This document shows positions 8,321 to 17,936 of a stretch of DNA of 64,000 nt, piece by piece. Below the pieces are notes generated by a model. That model searched no databases and had not been told where the DNA came from. It saw only the letters and a list, made by a program, of their open reading frames with translations. Where the stretch lies: contig CALUTT010000011.1 of NCBI GenBank assembly GCA_944323775.1, forward strand, positions 114,342 to 178,341, read 5' to 3'. The stretch comes from an uncultured Bacteroidales bacterium (GTDB lineage Bacteria > Bacteroidota > Bacteroidia > Bacteroidales > UBA932). A program made the translations under genes and the position numbers. The stretch's first letter is position 1. Each line of letters starts with the position of its first letter.

Positions 8321-8989
8321 TTAAAATCTGTAACCAATTCCTCCGCGGACACCAGTATACTCGTTGCCGACGCCCGTCTCGAAGAAACCGAAAATGCGCC
8401 GCCCGAACTCGACTCCTATGGGCACGAACTGCAAGGCACCCCTCAGGCTATAGTCCCAGAACTCACGGGTACCGGAATACGGGTCAACATCTGCCCCCTT
8501 GAGCTTGTCGTATCCGAAGTATTTTGCGACTCCCATCCCTATGAAGCCGTAGAGGCGCCAAGAAGGTCTGTCGACATAGTATACGCGGAACTTGGGGACA
8601 AGCATCAGCGAGACACCGGTCCCGACGCCTTTAGACGAATCATCCACGGCACTGAAGCGTTCGTTCCACAGGAAGCCAAGGTCAAGGTCGGCCCCAAGCG
8701 ACAGCCATCTGTTGAACTTGTAGGAGACGCCGGCTGAAAAGGTACCTGCCGACAGCGTCAGGCCATGATAATCGGAATAGATGTCATGGACGTCCAGGCC
8801 GTAGTATCGGTAATTACCGACATGACCGTTTACGAACAGGTCGGCGGACAAGTCTGAAGGCGTCGCCCATGATGCATGGACGGACCATCCGGTATGCGTG
8901 CCGAAATGCCTGCACACTGATCGCGCCTGCATGGACGCCGGCGCTATGGCAAGCACGGCCATCAAAACTATCAGTCTTCTCGGGGACAT
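8321..8989 (-). CDS. outer-membrane beta-barrel protein
   Basis: A 222-residue exported protein. The ATG at 8989 is preferred over the GTG at 8995. After a signal peptide (MSPRRLIVLMAVLAIAP, cleavage probably near SMQA) come alternating hydrophobic and polar strands such as GVSYKFNRWLSLGADLDLGF and the terminal GGIGYRF, which ends in Phe as outer-membrane barrels do. The size suggests an eight-stranded OmpA/OmpX-like barrel. It follows the acyl-CoA synthetase stop by eight bases. No substrate can be named; a link to fatty-acid uptake is possible from context but not shown. Confidence 0.75.
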   Translation of the reverse strand: MSPRRLIVLMAVLAIAPASMQARSVCRHFGTHTGWSVHASWATPSDLSADLFVNGHVGNYRYYGLDVHDIYSDYHGLTLSAGTFSAGVSYKFNRWLSLGADLDLGFLWNERFSAVDDSSKGVGTGVSLMLVPKFRVYYVDRPSWRLYGFIGMGVAKYFGYDKLKGADVDPYSGTREFWDYSLRGALQFVPIGVEFGRRIFGFFETGVGNEYTGVRGGIGYRF

Positions 8990-8997
8990 GGGCACTG

Positions 8998-10641
8998 TTA
9001 TTTGTACAGGAAACGCTTGATACTCATCTTGGGAGTCTTCTCGAAAGGAAGCGGAACCACCTCCACCTTCGCTATCTGGCTGTATCCGGGAAGCTGCCTG
9101 TTGGAGGCGAGGCGGACCTTCTCGGGAAGGTCAGAGACCGCCTCCTCGTCAAGCCCGTCCTTGCGTATGGCCTCTGAATCAAAGTAGACCAGCGCGACAA
9201 TCTTTCCGGCCCTGTCGACAACGACAGATTCAGCCACATATTTCTGATTGTTCACTATAGCTTCAAGTTCCTCGGGATATATGTTCTGGCCGTTGGAGGA
9301 CAGGATCATGTTCTTGAGCCTTCCCCTGATGAAAATGTTGCCCTCCTCATCCATGATGCCGAGATCCCCGGTACGCAGATATCCGTCATCGGTAAAGGCG
9401 GCTCTGGTCGCCTCGGGGTTCTTGAAATATCCTACCGTGATGTTCGATCCCTTGGCCTGGATTTCCCCCGCGATGTGCTGGGGGTCGTCGGAGTCAATCC
9501 TGACATTGACGTAGGAGATGGGCTTGCCGCAAGAGCCGGGCTTGTAGCGTCTCCAGTCCTCGTAGGCAAGCAGCGGAGCAGCCTCCGTCATGCCGTATCC
9601 TACGGTATAGTGCAGACCCATGCGCTTGAAGCATCTCTCGACCTCAGGGTTGAGAGCCGCACCGCCCATAATGTAGTTACGGACCTTTCCGCCGAACGCG
9701 GCGTCGATCTTTTCCCTGATCTTGCTGAAAATTACATTGCTGATTCCGGGCAGAGAGGTAAGCAGCTTCATGTACCACTTGTCCAGCACCGGCTTGATGG
9801 AAGACTTGTAAACCTTCTCCATCACCAGAGGCACCGTGCAGACCATGTATGGTTTAACGTCCCTCATAGCCTTCAGCAGCAGAGACGGAGCCGGCGTCTT
9901 GCCCAGGAAATATATCGTGCATCCGCCTGAGACAGGATACAGGAATTCATACGCCATACCGTAGATGTGGGCCATCGGCAGCATGGACACGAGATTGTCA
10001 TCGGGGTATATCGGGATGTTCTCGTGGCCGAAGGAGATCGAGCTGCTCAGGTTGCCGAACGTAAGCATGACACCCTTGGGGTCGCTGGTGGTGCCGGACG
10101 TGTAGTTGATCACGGCAAGGTCCGAAAGGTTGTCGACAGGGAGGGTGAAGTCCTCCGGGCTTATGCCGTGAGGATACTTTGCCTCAAAGGCCGCGTCCAT
10201 TCCTTCAAACGCCTCGCGGTACTTTTTGTCGGCGGCGTAGATCAGCGAGAAGTCGTCCACGTTGACCGCCATCTTCAGACCGGGCATTCCCTTCGGGTCA
10301 AGCCTGTTCCAGATGTCCCTGTCGGTAAAGAGCACTATGCTTTCTGAATGGTCCACGAGATGAGTTATGCTGTCAGGGTGGAAATCCGCAAGGATCGTGA
10401 CTCCGACAGCCTCATAAGCATTGACGGCAAGGAAACTCACTCCCCACCTGGCAGTGTTCTTTGCACAGACGGCAATCTTGTCCCCTTTCCTTATTCCGGC
10501 GGCCGAGAACATCATGCCGAACTTCACGATATAGTTTGCAAGTTCTTCATTGGTTATCGTCTCGCCCTGATAGTTGCACAGAGCAGGCTCCTTCCAGAGG
10601 GAAACCATGCTCCTCCTCAAAGTTGATAAATAGTGTTCCAT
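8998..10641 (-). CDS. AMP-binding long-chain acyl-CoA synthetase-like protein
   Basis: Activates a carboxylic acid (probably a fatty acid) to acyl-AMP and then acyl-CoA. The 547-residue ANL-family enzyme has the P-loop motif NYTSGTTSDPKGVMLT near residue 180, the A5 motif GYGMTEAAPL near 345, the TGDLG hinge near 422 and the C-terminal catalytic lysine in KTPKMSIKRF. No long signal or membrane segment is present. It heads an operon with a beta-barrel protein and a lipoprotein. Its promoter is embedded in a perfect 18-base palindrome shared with a divergent HAD-phosphatase gene, which suggests a dedicated repressor. Chain-length preference cannot be told. Confidence 0.88.
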   Translation of the reverse strand: MEHYLSTLRRSMVSLWKEPALCNYQGETITNEELANYIVKFGMMFSAAGIRKGDKIAVCAKNTARWGVSFLAVNAYEAVGVTILADFHPDSITHLVDHSESIVLFTDRDIWNRLDPKGMPGLKMAVNVDDFSLIYAADKKYREAFEGMDAAFEAKYPHGISPEDFTLPVDNLSDLAVINYTSGTTSDPKGVMLTFGNLSSSISFGHENIPIYPDDNLVSMLPMAHIYGMAYEFLYPVSGGCTIYFLGKTPAPSLLLKAMRDVKPYMVCTVPLVMEKVYKSSIKPVLDKWYMKLLTSLPGISNVIFSKIREKIDAAFGGKVRNYIMGGAALNPEVERCFKRMGLHYTVGYGMTEAAPLLAYEDWRRYKPGSCGKPISYVNVRIDSDDPQHIAGEIQAKGSNITVGYFKNPEATRAAFTDDGYLRTGDLGIMDEEGNIFIRGRLKNMILSSNGQNIYPEELEAIVNNQKYVAESVVVDRAGKIVALVYFDSEAIRKDGLDEEAVSDLPEKVRLASNRQLPGYSQIAKVEVVPLPFEKTPKMSIKRFLYK

Positions 10642-10664
10642 AAAGGTCTTCGTCTACATTTGTA

Positions 10665-10696
10665 CAAATGTAAACTTATCTGCGCTCAATGTCAAA
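10665..10696 (-). promoter_or_regulatory. promoter of the acyl-CoA synthetase operon
   Basis: TTTG (10696-10693), 20 bases, TACATTTG (10672-10665) on the minus strand: an exact match to the Bacteroidota consensus. The leader would be about 20 bases. Confidence 0.75.
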
Positions 10697-10704
10697 TGTA
10701 CACA

Positions 10705-10734
10705 TTGCTTTCTGCCAATTAATTGCCATATTTG
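10705..10734 (+). promoter_or_regulatory. candidate promoter of the HAD-phosphatase gene
   Basis: TTG (10705-10707), 19 bases, CATATTTG (10727-10734), one mismatch from TAnnTTTG. It runs back-to-back with the acyl-CoA synthetase promoter. Confidence 0.45.
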
Positions 10735-10766
10735 TGGCAAAACCGTATTATCTGTGGTGAGTTGGT

Positions 10767-11597
10767 ATGGAAAGAAGACCGATTATAGCGTTGATATATG
10801 ACTTTGACGGGACACTCTCTCCCGGGAACATGCAGGAATTCGGATTCATCCAGGCTGTAGGCAAGACAAAGGAGGAGTTCTGGAAGATGAGCGACAGCAT
10901 CGCCATCGGGCAGGACGCCTCGAATGTCCTCGCATACATGAAACTCATGTTCGACGAAGCACGCAGCTGCGGTATCGGTCTGAGACGCGAGGAGTTCCGG
11001 CGGTTCGGCAAGGACATAGAACTTTACGACGGAGTGCTGCAGTGGTTCAGGTCCGTGAACGAATACGGCAGGAGCAAGGGTGTGCGTGTCGAGCATTACA
11101 TCAATTCATCCGGCCTGAAGGAAATAATCGAAGGCAGCCCCATAGCCGGGGAATTCAAGCACATTTTCGCCGGATCCTTCATCTACGACGAAAACGGAGA
11201 GGCCGTATGGCCAGGCGTGGCCGTAGACTACACGGCAAAGACACAGTTCCTGTTCAAGATAAACAAGGGGATATTCAGCGCCCGTGACAACAAGAAGGTG
11301 AACGCGTCCGTCGCCGACGACAAGAAAAGGGTCCCTTTCTCGAACATGATATACTTCGGAGACGGAGACACTGACGTTCCCTGCATGAAGATAGTCGGCA
11401 TGTTCGGCGGACACTCCATAGCAGTATACGATCCCTCCGACCACAAGAAAAAGGCATCAGCCCTCAAGCTCAAGCGGCAGGGGCGTGTAGCTTTCGCCCT
11501 TCCGGCTGACTACACTTCGGACTCTCTGGCGTTCCGCGTCGTGAAGGCAATCATTGACAAGATCAAGGCTGACTGCACGCTGGCCTCCATGCAATAG
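10767..11597 (+). CDS. HAD-superfamily phosphatase-like protein
   Basis: A 276-residue cytosolic HAD hydrolase. Motif I is YDFDGTLSPG (nucleophile Asp12, acid Asp14 in DFDGT), a helical cap follows, motif II is INSSG near residue 113, and the acidic motif IV is YFGDGDTDVPCM near residue 196. This motif order and size resemble the phosphoserine-phosphatase/haloacid-dehalogenase-like branch, but the substrate is unknown. It is divergent from the acyl-CoA synthetase operon across a control region rich in palindromes, and the pseudouridine synthase gene follows 18 bases later. Confidence 0.82.
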   Translation: MERRPIIALIYDFDGTLSPGNMQEFGFIQAVGKTKEEFWKMSDSIAIGQDASNVLAYMKLMFDEARSCGIGLRREEFRRFGKDIELYDGVLQWFRSVNEYGRSKGVRVEHYINSSGLKEIIEGSPIAGEFKHIFAGSFIYDENGEAVWPGVAVDYTAKTQFLFKINKGIFSARDNKKVNASVADDKKRVPFSNMIYFGDGDTDVPCMKIVGMFGGHSIAVYDPSDHKKKASALKLKRQGRVAFALPADYTSDSLAFRVVKAIIDKIKADCTLASMQ

Positions 11598-11615
11598 ACG
11601 CTCCAAAGACCAATC

Positions 11616-12317
11616 ATGGAATACAGGACACTTTCACAGGAAGAATACAGAGACCTCGAATCGAGGATTCTTTATGAGGACAACCACCTGCTGGTCGTCT
11701 ACAAGAACGCAGGAGAGATAACTCAGGGTGATTCCAGCGGTGACGAATGCCTGCCTGACAAATACAAGGCCCTGATCTCCGCGAGGGACGGCAAGCCGGG
11801 CAAGGTCTTCCTCGGGGTGCCGCACAGGCTGGACAGGCCGGTATGCGGAATCTGTATTCTTGCAAAGACCTCAAAGGCACTCTCGCGCCTGACAGAGATG
11901 TTCAGGGAATCACAGATACACAAGAAATACTGGGCCCTGTGCTGCAGTCGTCCCGCAAACGATACGGGAATTCTCGAGAACTGGCTCGTCAGGAACGAAC
12001 GGCAGAACAAGACTTTCATCTCCAGAACAGGAGAGGTACCCGGAGCCAAATTCGCCAGACTCGCCTACAGATACCTCAGGAGCACTGACCGCTATCACCT
12101 TATCGAGGTCGAACTGTTCACAGGAAGGCATCACCAGATCCGCTGCCAGCTTGCCTCAATAGGCTGCTGCATAAAGGGGGACCTGAAGTACGGCGCCCCG
12201 CGCTCCAATCCTGACGGAGGCATATGCCTCCAGGCCCACAGCATCAGCCTTGTCCATCCTGTCAGGAAGACTCCTCTGGAAATCGTTGCACCTGATCCCG
12301 GCTGGAAAGGCCTCTGA
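11616..12317 (+). CDS. RluA-family RNA pseudouridine synthase
   Basis: Isomerises uridine to pseudouridine in rRNA or tRNA. The 233-residue protein lacks an S4 domain and consists of the catalytic core: the catalytic aspartate lies in PHRLDRPVCG near residue 72 and the RNA-binding/active-site motif FTGRHHQIRCQL lies near residue 165. Short S4-less members include RluA, RluC-like and TruC types, and the target base cannot be decided from sequence. It is probably cotranscribed with the HAD gene. Its last 56 bases overlap the antisense AraC-type gene. Confidence 0.88.
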   Translation: MEYRTLSQEEYRDLESRILYEDNHLLVVYKNAGEITQGDSSGDECLPDKYKALISARDGKPGKVFLGVPHRLDRPVCGICILAKTSKALSRLTEMFRESQIHKKYWALCCSRPANDTGILENWLVRNERQNKTFISRTGEVPGAKFARLAYRYLRSTDRYHLIEVELFTGRHHQIRCQLASIGCCIKGDLKYGAPRSNPDGGICLQAHSISLVHPVRKTPLEIVAPDPGWKGL

Positions 12318-13230
12318 GCCTGATACGCTGTATGTACTCACCCGGCGTCATGCCCGTGTTAAGCTTGAAAGCCATGTTGAATGTCACTGTCGAGTGGAAG
12401 CCGGACTGGAACGCCAGTTCATTGACTTTGGACTGAGGGTTAGCCTCCATGAGCCCAATGCTGTAGCGCACCCGGTATCCGTTCACGAACTGCCGGAAAT
12501 TATTGCCCGTCATCGCATTTATTGTCCGTGAGAGATATGTCTTGTTGGTAAATACCGTCGCCGAGAGTTCATACAGCGAGAAGTCCTCCCTGAGATAGGG
12601 TCTGTCCTCTTCCATGACACTCTTGACTTTCCTGAAAAGAGATTCCATCATTCCGTCAGGAGACTGTGGAGTTTCCCCACGGCTTCCCACACAGCAGTCT
12701 CCACGGGAGTCCCGGGCCCGTCTCCTCAACAATCCGCCCACACGTTCAGGGAAAAAGTTGATGAGCGAAATGGCGGCATACAGCGCCAGCGACAGAACGC
12801 AAAGTGCCGAAGAGGCCGCCGCGCTCCCGCCGAACGACACGACGGACAGGGAAAGCATCGACACGAGTATCGTAACCACGTTTACCGGAAGGACTCCGGA
12901 CACTGCATGTTCCGAAATATTGAAAGCGTAACGGATATGTACAGGCAACTCAGCCGACATTGAAAGCAGAAGAAAGACCCCCTCGTCAAGTCTCATGATA
13001 CAGCACAGGAATTCGGAGCAGAACACTAAAAGAGCGGATCCAAGTGGCCATCTCCACCCCTCACCCACATATGCCGTATTCGAGACTATCATAGACCCGG
13101 CAATCAGGGACAGGCACAACTGCGTATAGTCCAGGCAGCGCCTCCCGGCACCCAGTACCAGAGTGAACAGGATGCAGAGAAGGGATACGGCCTCCAAGAG
13201 ATACGTTGCATAGTTTCTGCAGTGATTCAT
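12262..13230 (-). CDS. membrane-anchored AraC-family transcriptional regulator
   Basis: A 322-residue protein with about five or six hydrophobic segments in the first ~170 residues and an AraC/XylS DNA-binding domain in the last ~100. The two helix-turn-helix units are visible as LYELSATVFTNKTYLSRTIN and VNELAFQSGFHSTVTFNMAF, with FKLNTGMTPGEY as the closing signature. This architecture is typical of Bacteroidota. The regulated genes and the signal sensed by the membrane part are unknown. A TATATTTG -7 box lies at 13248-13255, 17 bases before the ATG. Its 3' end overlaps the pseudouridine synthase gene tail to tail by 56 bases. Confidence 0.85.
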   Translation of the reverse strand: MNHCRNYATYLLEAVSLLCILFTLVLGAGRRCLDYTQLCLSLIAGSMIVSNTAYVGEGWRWPLGSALLVFCSEFLCCIMRLDEGVFLLLSMSAELPVHIRYAFNISEHAVSGVLPVNVVTILVSMLSLSVVSFGGSAAASSALCVLSLALYAAISLINFFPERVGGLLRRRARDSRGDCCVGSRGETPQSPDGMMESLFRKVKSVMEEDRPYLREDFSLYELSATVFTNKTYLSRTINAMTGNNFRQFVNGYRVRYSIGLMEANPQSKVNELAFQSGFHSTVTFNMAFKLNTGMTPGEYIQRIRLRGLSSRDQVQRFPEESS

Positions 13231-13247
13231 GGTTTATGCGGTTTCTG

Positions 13248-13255
13248 CAAATATA
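13248..13255 (-). promoter_or_regulatory. -7 box for the AraC-type gene
   Basis: TATATTTG on the minus strand at the expected distance from the start codon; no clear -33 element 19-21 bases upstream. Confidence 0.4.
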
Positions 13256-13263
13256 TAACAAAG

Positions 13264-13294
13264 GCCGCCGCAGGAGAAAGACCCCGACGGCGGC
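13264..13294 (-). terminator. hairpin after the YitT pair
   Basis: Seven-base stem GCCGCCG/CGGCGGC (13264-13270 with 13288-13294) with a 17-base loop lies between the AraC-type gene and the second YitT gene. There is no long T run, so it is a weak or Rho-assisted terminator at best. Confidence 0.4.
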
Positions 13295-13329
13295 AATCGA
13301 TGAAATTTACGTTTCTAAACGAGATATTT

Positions 13330-14268
13330 CTATTTTTTAACCGTTTTGCCAGACTTGATGGTGTCAAATCCTTTCCCATAGACTCCGGTTACGGATGAGA
13401 CGGAAATGAAGGCATTGGAATCAATGGCGTTGATATATTTCAGCAGCAGGTTGAGTTCCGTCTTTCTTGTGATCACCATGACCACCTGGACACTGTGCTG
13501 CGTATACCATCCTTTTCCGTCAAGCACTGTCACCCCGCGATGGAAATTGCCGGTAATGGAATCTGCAATCTCCTTGTATTTCGGAGAGAGCACGAACAGC
13601 TGGACAGACTGTTTCGAACCTGCCAGATACAGGTCAATCACCGTGCTGATGATCACGATGTAGATGAAACCGTAGACAACCGTCGTCACCTTGTCGGACC
13701 AGGGGATCAGAACACCGTCAGAAGTATATGACGGGACCAGCATAGAAGACAGGATGATGAACACGTCCATCCACAGGATCATCTTTCCGGGAGACACGTT
13801 CCTGTACTTGTTTACGATCAGGGCAATAATGTCGGTCCCTCCGGTACTGCCACCCTGAGAGATTGCGACACCCATGCCGAAACCCGCAAGAATGGCACCC
13901 ATGATCGTACACATGAGCTTGCCGTTCTCAATTGCAAGAGTCTGGACTATGTCCTGCGGTATGTACTCCTGGCCAAGGTTCATTCCGATTGCAGTAAAGA
14001 AGATCGCAAAGACTGTCTTGCCCCCGAAGCCCTTTCCAAGCACGAACAGGGCGGCAATCAGAAGTCCGAGGTTGAGCACGAAATAGGAATATCCTATCGG
14101 AATGCCCGTAGCATACTGGATGATTGAAGATATACCTGTCACCCCTCCGCCTACAAGATTGTTGGGGATAAGGAAAATGACCCAGCCCAGAACATATGAT
14201 ACAAGCCCGACAATAATGAACAGATATTCCTTGACGGAAATCAATACGTTTTTCCTCATGTCTTTCAT
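13330..14268 (-). CDS. YitT family membrane protein (second copy)
   Basis: A 312-residue inner-membrane protein of the YitT/DUF161 plus DUF2179 family. The ATG at 14268 is chosen because the upstream TTG is unlikely; the gap to the previous stop is then five bases. The N-terminal ~200 residues hold five or six membrane helices with the signature [17 protein letters not shown]. The soluble DUF2179 tail contains GVTVLDGKGWYTQ and ends near VTGVYGKGFD. The family's function is not established; transport has been suggested. It is a diverged paralogue of the gene just upstream and closes the SPOR-to-YitT run. Confidence 0.9.
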   Translation of the reverse strand: MKDMRKNVLISVKEYLFIIVGLVSYVLGWVIFLIPNNLVGGGVTGISSIIQYATGIPIGYSYFVLNLGLLIAALFVLGKGFGGKTVFAIFFTAIGMNLGQEYIPQDIVQTLAIENGKLMCTIMGAILAGFGMGVAISQGGSTGGTDIIALIVNKYRNVSPGKMILWMDVFIILSSMLVPSYTSDGVLIPWSDKVTTVVYGFIYIVIISTVIDLYLAGSKQSVQLFVLSPKYKEIADSITGNFHRGVTVLDGKGWYTQHSVQVVMVITRKTELNLLLKYINAIDSNAFISVSSVTGVYGKGFDTIKSGKTVKK

Positions 14269-14273
14269 AATTC

Positions 14274-15188
14274 TCAATTCTTTTTCTTGATGCTGACTCC
14301 TGTCTTGATCTCGTCAAATCCCTCGCCGTAGACGTTGCTGGTCGGGGAGATCGACATGAACGCCCTCGAGTCCGCCTCCTTGATCACCTTGGTCAGGGAA
14401 GGGAGCTCCTTCTGGTTAATAAGTATCAGCAGCACGTTCCTCTCCTTTTTCGAATACCATCCCTGAGCCTTCAACAGAGTCACGCCTCTGTTCATGTTGT
14501 TGATGATATGGTCGGCAATTTCACGATACTTGTCGGAAAAAACAAGGAGCTGGTAGGAAGAGCGCTTTCCGGCAACGACAAAGTCCACCATTAGCGAGAA
14601 CATCACAAGCTCCTCCAGACCGTAGCACATGTCAGAGAAAGTCTTTCCAGGCACAAACAGCAGCAGCGAACATATCACGAGATCCGTAATCAGGAACACC
14701 GTGCTCAACGACAGCGGCCAGTACTTGTTGACCATCAGCGCTATGATGTCGGTTCCACCGGTACTTCCGCCGCAACGCAGGACAAGCCCGATTCCGACAG
14801 CCTCAAGCACACCGGCAATTATCGGGATCAGCACTCTCTCCTGGACATAGAAGAAATTGCCCTCGACACAGTGCAGAAACGTGGCCTGGTCGAGCAGGCT
14901 CATGGCCATTGTGGACACTATGATGCAGTATATGGTCTTGAACCCGAAGCCTATGCCCATCGCGAGCACGGCAGTTATTATCAGCAGAGCGTTTATCACG
15001 ATATAGGAATACTGGGCCTGGATAAAGCCGCCGGTCGCATACTGGATGATTGTACACAATCCCATCATTCCTCCGGCAGCCATACCGTTCGGAATCATGA
15101 AGCATTCCCACGCCATCGCGAAAATGAATGACGCGACCGTAATCACCGTATAGTCCTTCAGGACAGGAAGCACGCTCTTCTTCATCAT
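14274..15188 (-). CDS. YitT family membrane protein (first copy)
   Basis: A 304-residue inner-membrane protein with the same layout as its downstream neighbour: membrane helices with [19 protein letters not shown], then a DUF2179 domain with [18 protein letters not shown]. The start at 15188 ([13 protein letters not shown]) overlaps the leuS stop in an ATGA arrangement, so a longer start at 15257 is rejected because it would lie inside leuS. The two copies share both domains and were probably made by tandem duplication. Substrate unknown. Confidence 0.9.
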   Translation of the reverse strand: MMKKSVLPVLKDYTVITVASFIFAMAWECFMIPNGMAAGGMMGLCTIIQYATGGFIQAQYSYIVINALLIITAVLAMGIGFGFKTIYCIIVSTMAMSLLDQATFLHCVEGNFFYVQERVLIPIIAGVLEAVGIGLVLRCGGSTGGTDIIALMVNKYWPLSLSTVFLITDLVICSLLLFVPGKTFSDMCYGLEELVMFSLMVDFVVAGKRSSYQLLVFSDKYREIADHIINNMNRGVTLLKAQGWYSKKERNVLLILINQKELPSLTKVIKEADSRAFMSISPTSNVYGEGFDEIKTGVSIKKKN

Positions 15189-17923
15189 TTCAAAACAATG
15201 TTTATAATCCTGCCAGGAACCACGATAACCTTCACCACGCTCTTGCCCGCCGACCACCTGGCAGTCTGTTCCATGGCCCGGACTTTGGCTTCGACCTCAG
15301 CAGGAGTTGCACTGCGCGGCATCTCCACTGTAAAACGCATCTTCCCGTTGAACTGAACCGGATATGTCACATTGTCTTCGGCAGCGTAGGAAGGCACATA
15401 TTCAGGGAACTTGGCATCCATCACACTTGTCTCGTGCCCCAGCAGGTGCCACAGTTCTTCGCACATGTGCGGAGCAAAGGGAGACAGCATCACGACAAGC
15501 GGTTCCAGAATCTCCTTCTTGCGGCATTTCCGGGCACCAAGTTCGTTCACGGAAATCATGAAGGCGCTTATCGTCGTGTTGTACGAGAAGTTCTCGATAT
15601 CCTCCTGCTCCTTCGCTATAAGCTTGTGGAGAATCTTCAATTCCTCGGCATCCGGCTTTTCATCCGTGACGGACACTGCGGAATCTCTGTCTGAGAAAAG
15701 GCGCCAGAACTTCTTGAGGAACCTCGACACACCGTCGATTCCCTTGGTGTCCCAGGGCTTGCTCTGCTCAATGGGGCCGAGGAACATTTCGTACAGACGA
15801 AGGGTGTCCGCGCCGTATGTGTCGCATATCTCGTCCGGGTTCACCACGTTGTACATTGACTTGCTCATCTTCTCGACTGCCCAGCCGCATATGTACTCGC
15901 CGTCTTCAAGCACGAATTCCGCATCGGCGAACTCCGGGCGCCATTTTCTGAAAGCCTCGATGTCGAGCCTGTCATTGTGGACCAGACGGATGTCGACATG
16001 TATTTCGGTCGTCTCGTACGATGACTTCAGTCCCGCAGAAACGAAACGGTTTGTCCCCACGATACGGTACACGAAATTCGAACGTCCCTGGATCATTCCC
16101 TGATTGACCAGTTTGCGGAAGGGTTCTTCCTCGCACACATATCCGAGATCATAGAGGAACTTGTTCCAGAAACGGGAATAGATAAGGTGCCCGGTCGCAT
16201 GCTCGGTACCTCCGACATAAAGGTCCACGTTCCGCCAATACTCGTCGGCGGCACGGCTTACCAGAGCGTCGGGATTGTGGGGGTCCATATATCTCAGGTA
16301 ATATGCACTTGACCCGGCAAAGCCCGGCATCGTGCTGGTCTCCAGCGGACAGCCCTCGTAAGTCCAGTCCTTTGCTCGTGCAAGGGGCGGTTCACCGTTT
16401 GCCGAAGGCTTGTATGACTCTATTTCAGGAAGCCTGAGCGGAAGCTCGGACTCCGGCAGAGGAGTGGGGATTCCGTCCTTGTAGTAGATCGGGAAAGGCT
16501 CACCCCAGTATCTCTGGCGGGAGAAGATAGCGTCACGGAGCCGGAAGTTTGTCTTGCGGTGACCGATTCCGTGAGCCTCGACATAGTCCTTGGCCGCCTC
16601 GATTGCATCTTTCACCTGCATACCGTCAAGGAAGCCTGAATTGCACATGACACCTTCCTTGGCATCAAAACTCTGCTCGCTGACATCGCAGCCCTCTATG
16701 ATAGGCACGATGGGAAGTCCGAACTTCCTGGCGAAAGCATAATCCCTTGCGTCATGGGCCGGGACGGCCATAATGGCACCAGTACCGTATCCGGAGAGGA
16801 CGTATTCTGATATCCAGACAGGCACTTCCTTGCCGGTCATGGGATTGATGCCGTACGATCCGGAAAAGACGCCAGTCACACTCTTGGTCTGGGCAAGCCT
16901 TTCCCTCTCTGTCTTTCTGGCCACATATTTCAGATACTCTTCCACTTCGGCCTTCTGCCCGGAAGAGGTCAGATCTGCCACAAGTTCGCTTTCGGGAGCA
17001 AGAACCATGAACGTGACTCCGAAAACGGTGTCAGCCCTTGTAGTGAATATCGTCACCGGTTTGTGGCGTCCGTCACAAACCGTATCGAAAACCATCTCCG
17101 TCCCCTCGGACTTGCCTATCCAGTTACGCTGCATTTCCTTGAGGGAGTCTGACCAGTCAAGAGTGTCCAGCGAGCGCAGCAGCCTGTCGGCATACGCGGA
17201 AACGCGGAGCTGCCACTGGGTCATCTTTTTCTGTTCGACAGGGAATCCTCCCCTGACGCTGAGCCCGTCCTTGACCTCGTCGTTGGCAAGCACGGTTCCA
17301 AGGCCCTCACACCAGTTTACAGAGGTTTCACCCTGATATGCAATCCTGTAGCGCATGAGTATGTCGGAACGGGTCCTGGCATCCGCTGCAGCCCACATCT
17401 GAGGAGTCACATCATCGTACCCGACAGTCTCAATCTCTGAAACCAGCTCGGAAATGGGACAAGCCTTGTCCTTGCGCGGATCATACCAGCTGTCGAACAT
17501 CTTCAGGAATGCCCACTGCGTCCACTTGTAGAATTCAGGATCGCTCGTGCGGACTTCACGGTCCCAGTCATAGCAGAAGCCGATACGGTCCAGCTGCTCG
17601 CGATACCTCGCGATGTTACGTTCGGTAGTAACCTCGGGATGCTGCCCTGTCTGTATCGCATATTGCTCGGCAGGAAGCCCGAATGCGTCGAATCCCATAG
17701 GATGAAGGACGTTGAAGCCCTTGAGCCTCTTGTACCTGGCGATAATGTCACTGGCAATGTACCCCAGCGGATGTCCGACATGAAGTCCGGCTCCCGAAGG
17801 GTACGGAAACATGTCGAGGACATAAAACTTCGGACGTGAAGGGTCCTCCCTGACCTTGAACTGCCCGGTTGCCGCCCAATATGACTGCCACTTGGCTTCT
17901 ACTGACTTGAAATCGTATTCCAT
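15185..17923 (-). CDS. leuS: leucyl-tRNA synthetase
   Basis: Charges tRNA-Leu with leucine. The start ATG at 17923 ([16 protein letters not shown]) is preferred over 17968, which would overlap the upstream gene; this gives 912 residues, normal for a bacterial LeuRS. The HIGH-type motif is HVGHPLGY near residue 47, the CP1 editing domain has [13 protein letters not shown] and [13 protein letters not shown], and the KMSKS loop is present as [10 protein letters not shown]. It lies 13 bases after the M28-like gene and overlaps the first YitT gene. Sitting inside an envelope-protein run is unusual for leuS but translation would be independent of it. Confidence 0.97.
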   Translation of the reverse strand: MEYDFKSVEAKWQSYWAATGQFKVREDPSRPKFYVLDMFPYPSGAGLHVGHPLGYIASDIIARYKRLKGFNVLHPMGFDAFGLPAEQYAIQTGQHPEVTTERNIARYREQLDRIGFCYDWDREVRTSDPEFYKWTQWAFLKMFDSWYDPRKDKACPISELVSEIETVGYDDVTPQMWAAADARTRSDILMRYRIAYQGETSVNWCEGLGTVLANDEVKDGLSVRGGFPVEQKKMTQWQLRVSAYADRLLRSLDTLDWSDSLKEMQRNWIGKSEGTEMVFDTVCDGRHKPVTIFTTRADTVFGVTFMVLAPESELVADLTSSGQKAEVEEYLKYVARKTERERLAQTKSVTGVFSGSYGINPMTGKEVPVWISEYVLSGYGTGAIMAVPAHDARDYAFARKFGLPIVPIIEGCDVSEQSFDAKEGVMCNSGFLDGMQVKDAIEAAKDYVEAHGIGHRKTNFRLRDAIFSRQRYWGEPFPIYYKDGIPTPLPESELPLRLPEIESYKPSANGEPPLARAKDWTYEGCPLETSTMPGFAGSSAYYLRYMDPHNPDALVSRAADEYWRNVDLYVGGTEHATGHLIYSRFWNKFLYDLGYVCEEEPFRKLVNQGMIQGRSNFVYRIVGTNRFVSAGLKSSYETTEIHVDIRLVHNDRLDIEAFRKWRPEFADAEFVLEDGEYICGWAVEKMSKSMYNVVNPDEICDTYGADTLRLYEMFLGPIEQSKPWDTKGIDGVSRFLKKFWRLFSDRDSAVSVTDEKPDAEELKILHKLIAKEQEDIENFSYNTTISAFMISVNELGARKCRKKEILEPLVVMLSPFAPHMCEELWHLLGHETSVMDAKFPEYVPSYAAEDNVTYPVQFNGKMRFTVEMPRSATPAEVEAKVRAMEQTARWSAGKSVVKVIVVPGRIINIVLK

Positions 17924-17936
17924 TGTGTATAAATCG

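Larger units (their letters stand above)
10655..10740. promoter_or_regulatory. divergent operator/promoter region with three inverted repeats
   Basis: The perfect 18-base palindrome TACATTTGTACAAATGTA (10655-10672) covers the -7 box of the acyl-CoA synthetase promoter. A second TGTACA-centred imperfect palindrome (10694-10707) lies between the two back-to-back -33 elements. A third repeat, TTGCCA-N6-TGGCAA (10723-10740), covers the -7 box of the HAD-gene promoter. Centres of the two TGTACA cores are 36 bases apart. Confidence 0.6.

Noticed and set aside
10655-10672. The 18-base palindrome as a terminator hairpin
   Set aside because: It is AT-rich with no loop or T run and lies upstream of both genes, so an operator is more likely.
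14803-15111. Antisense open frames within the YitT genes
   Set aside because: Shadows of well-conserved membrane-protein frames.
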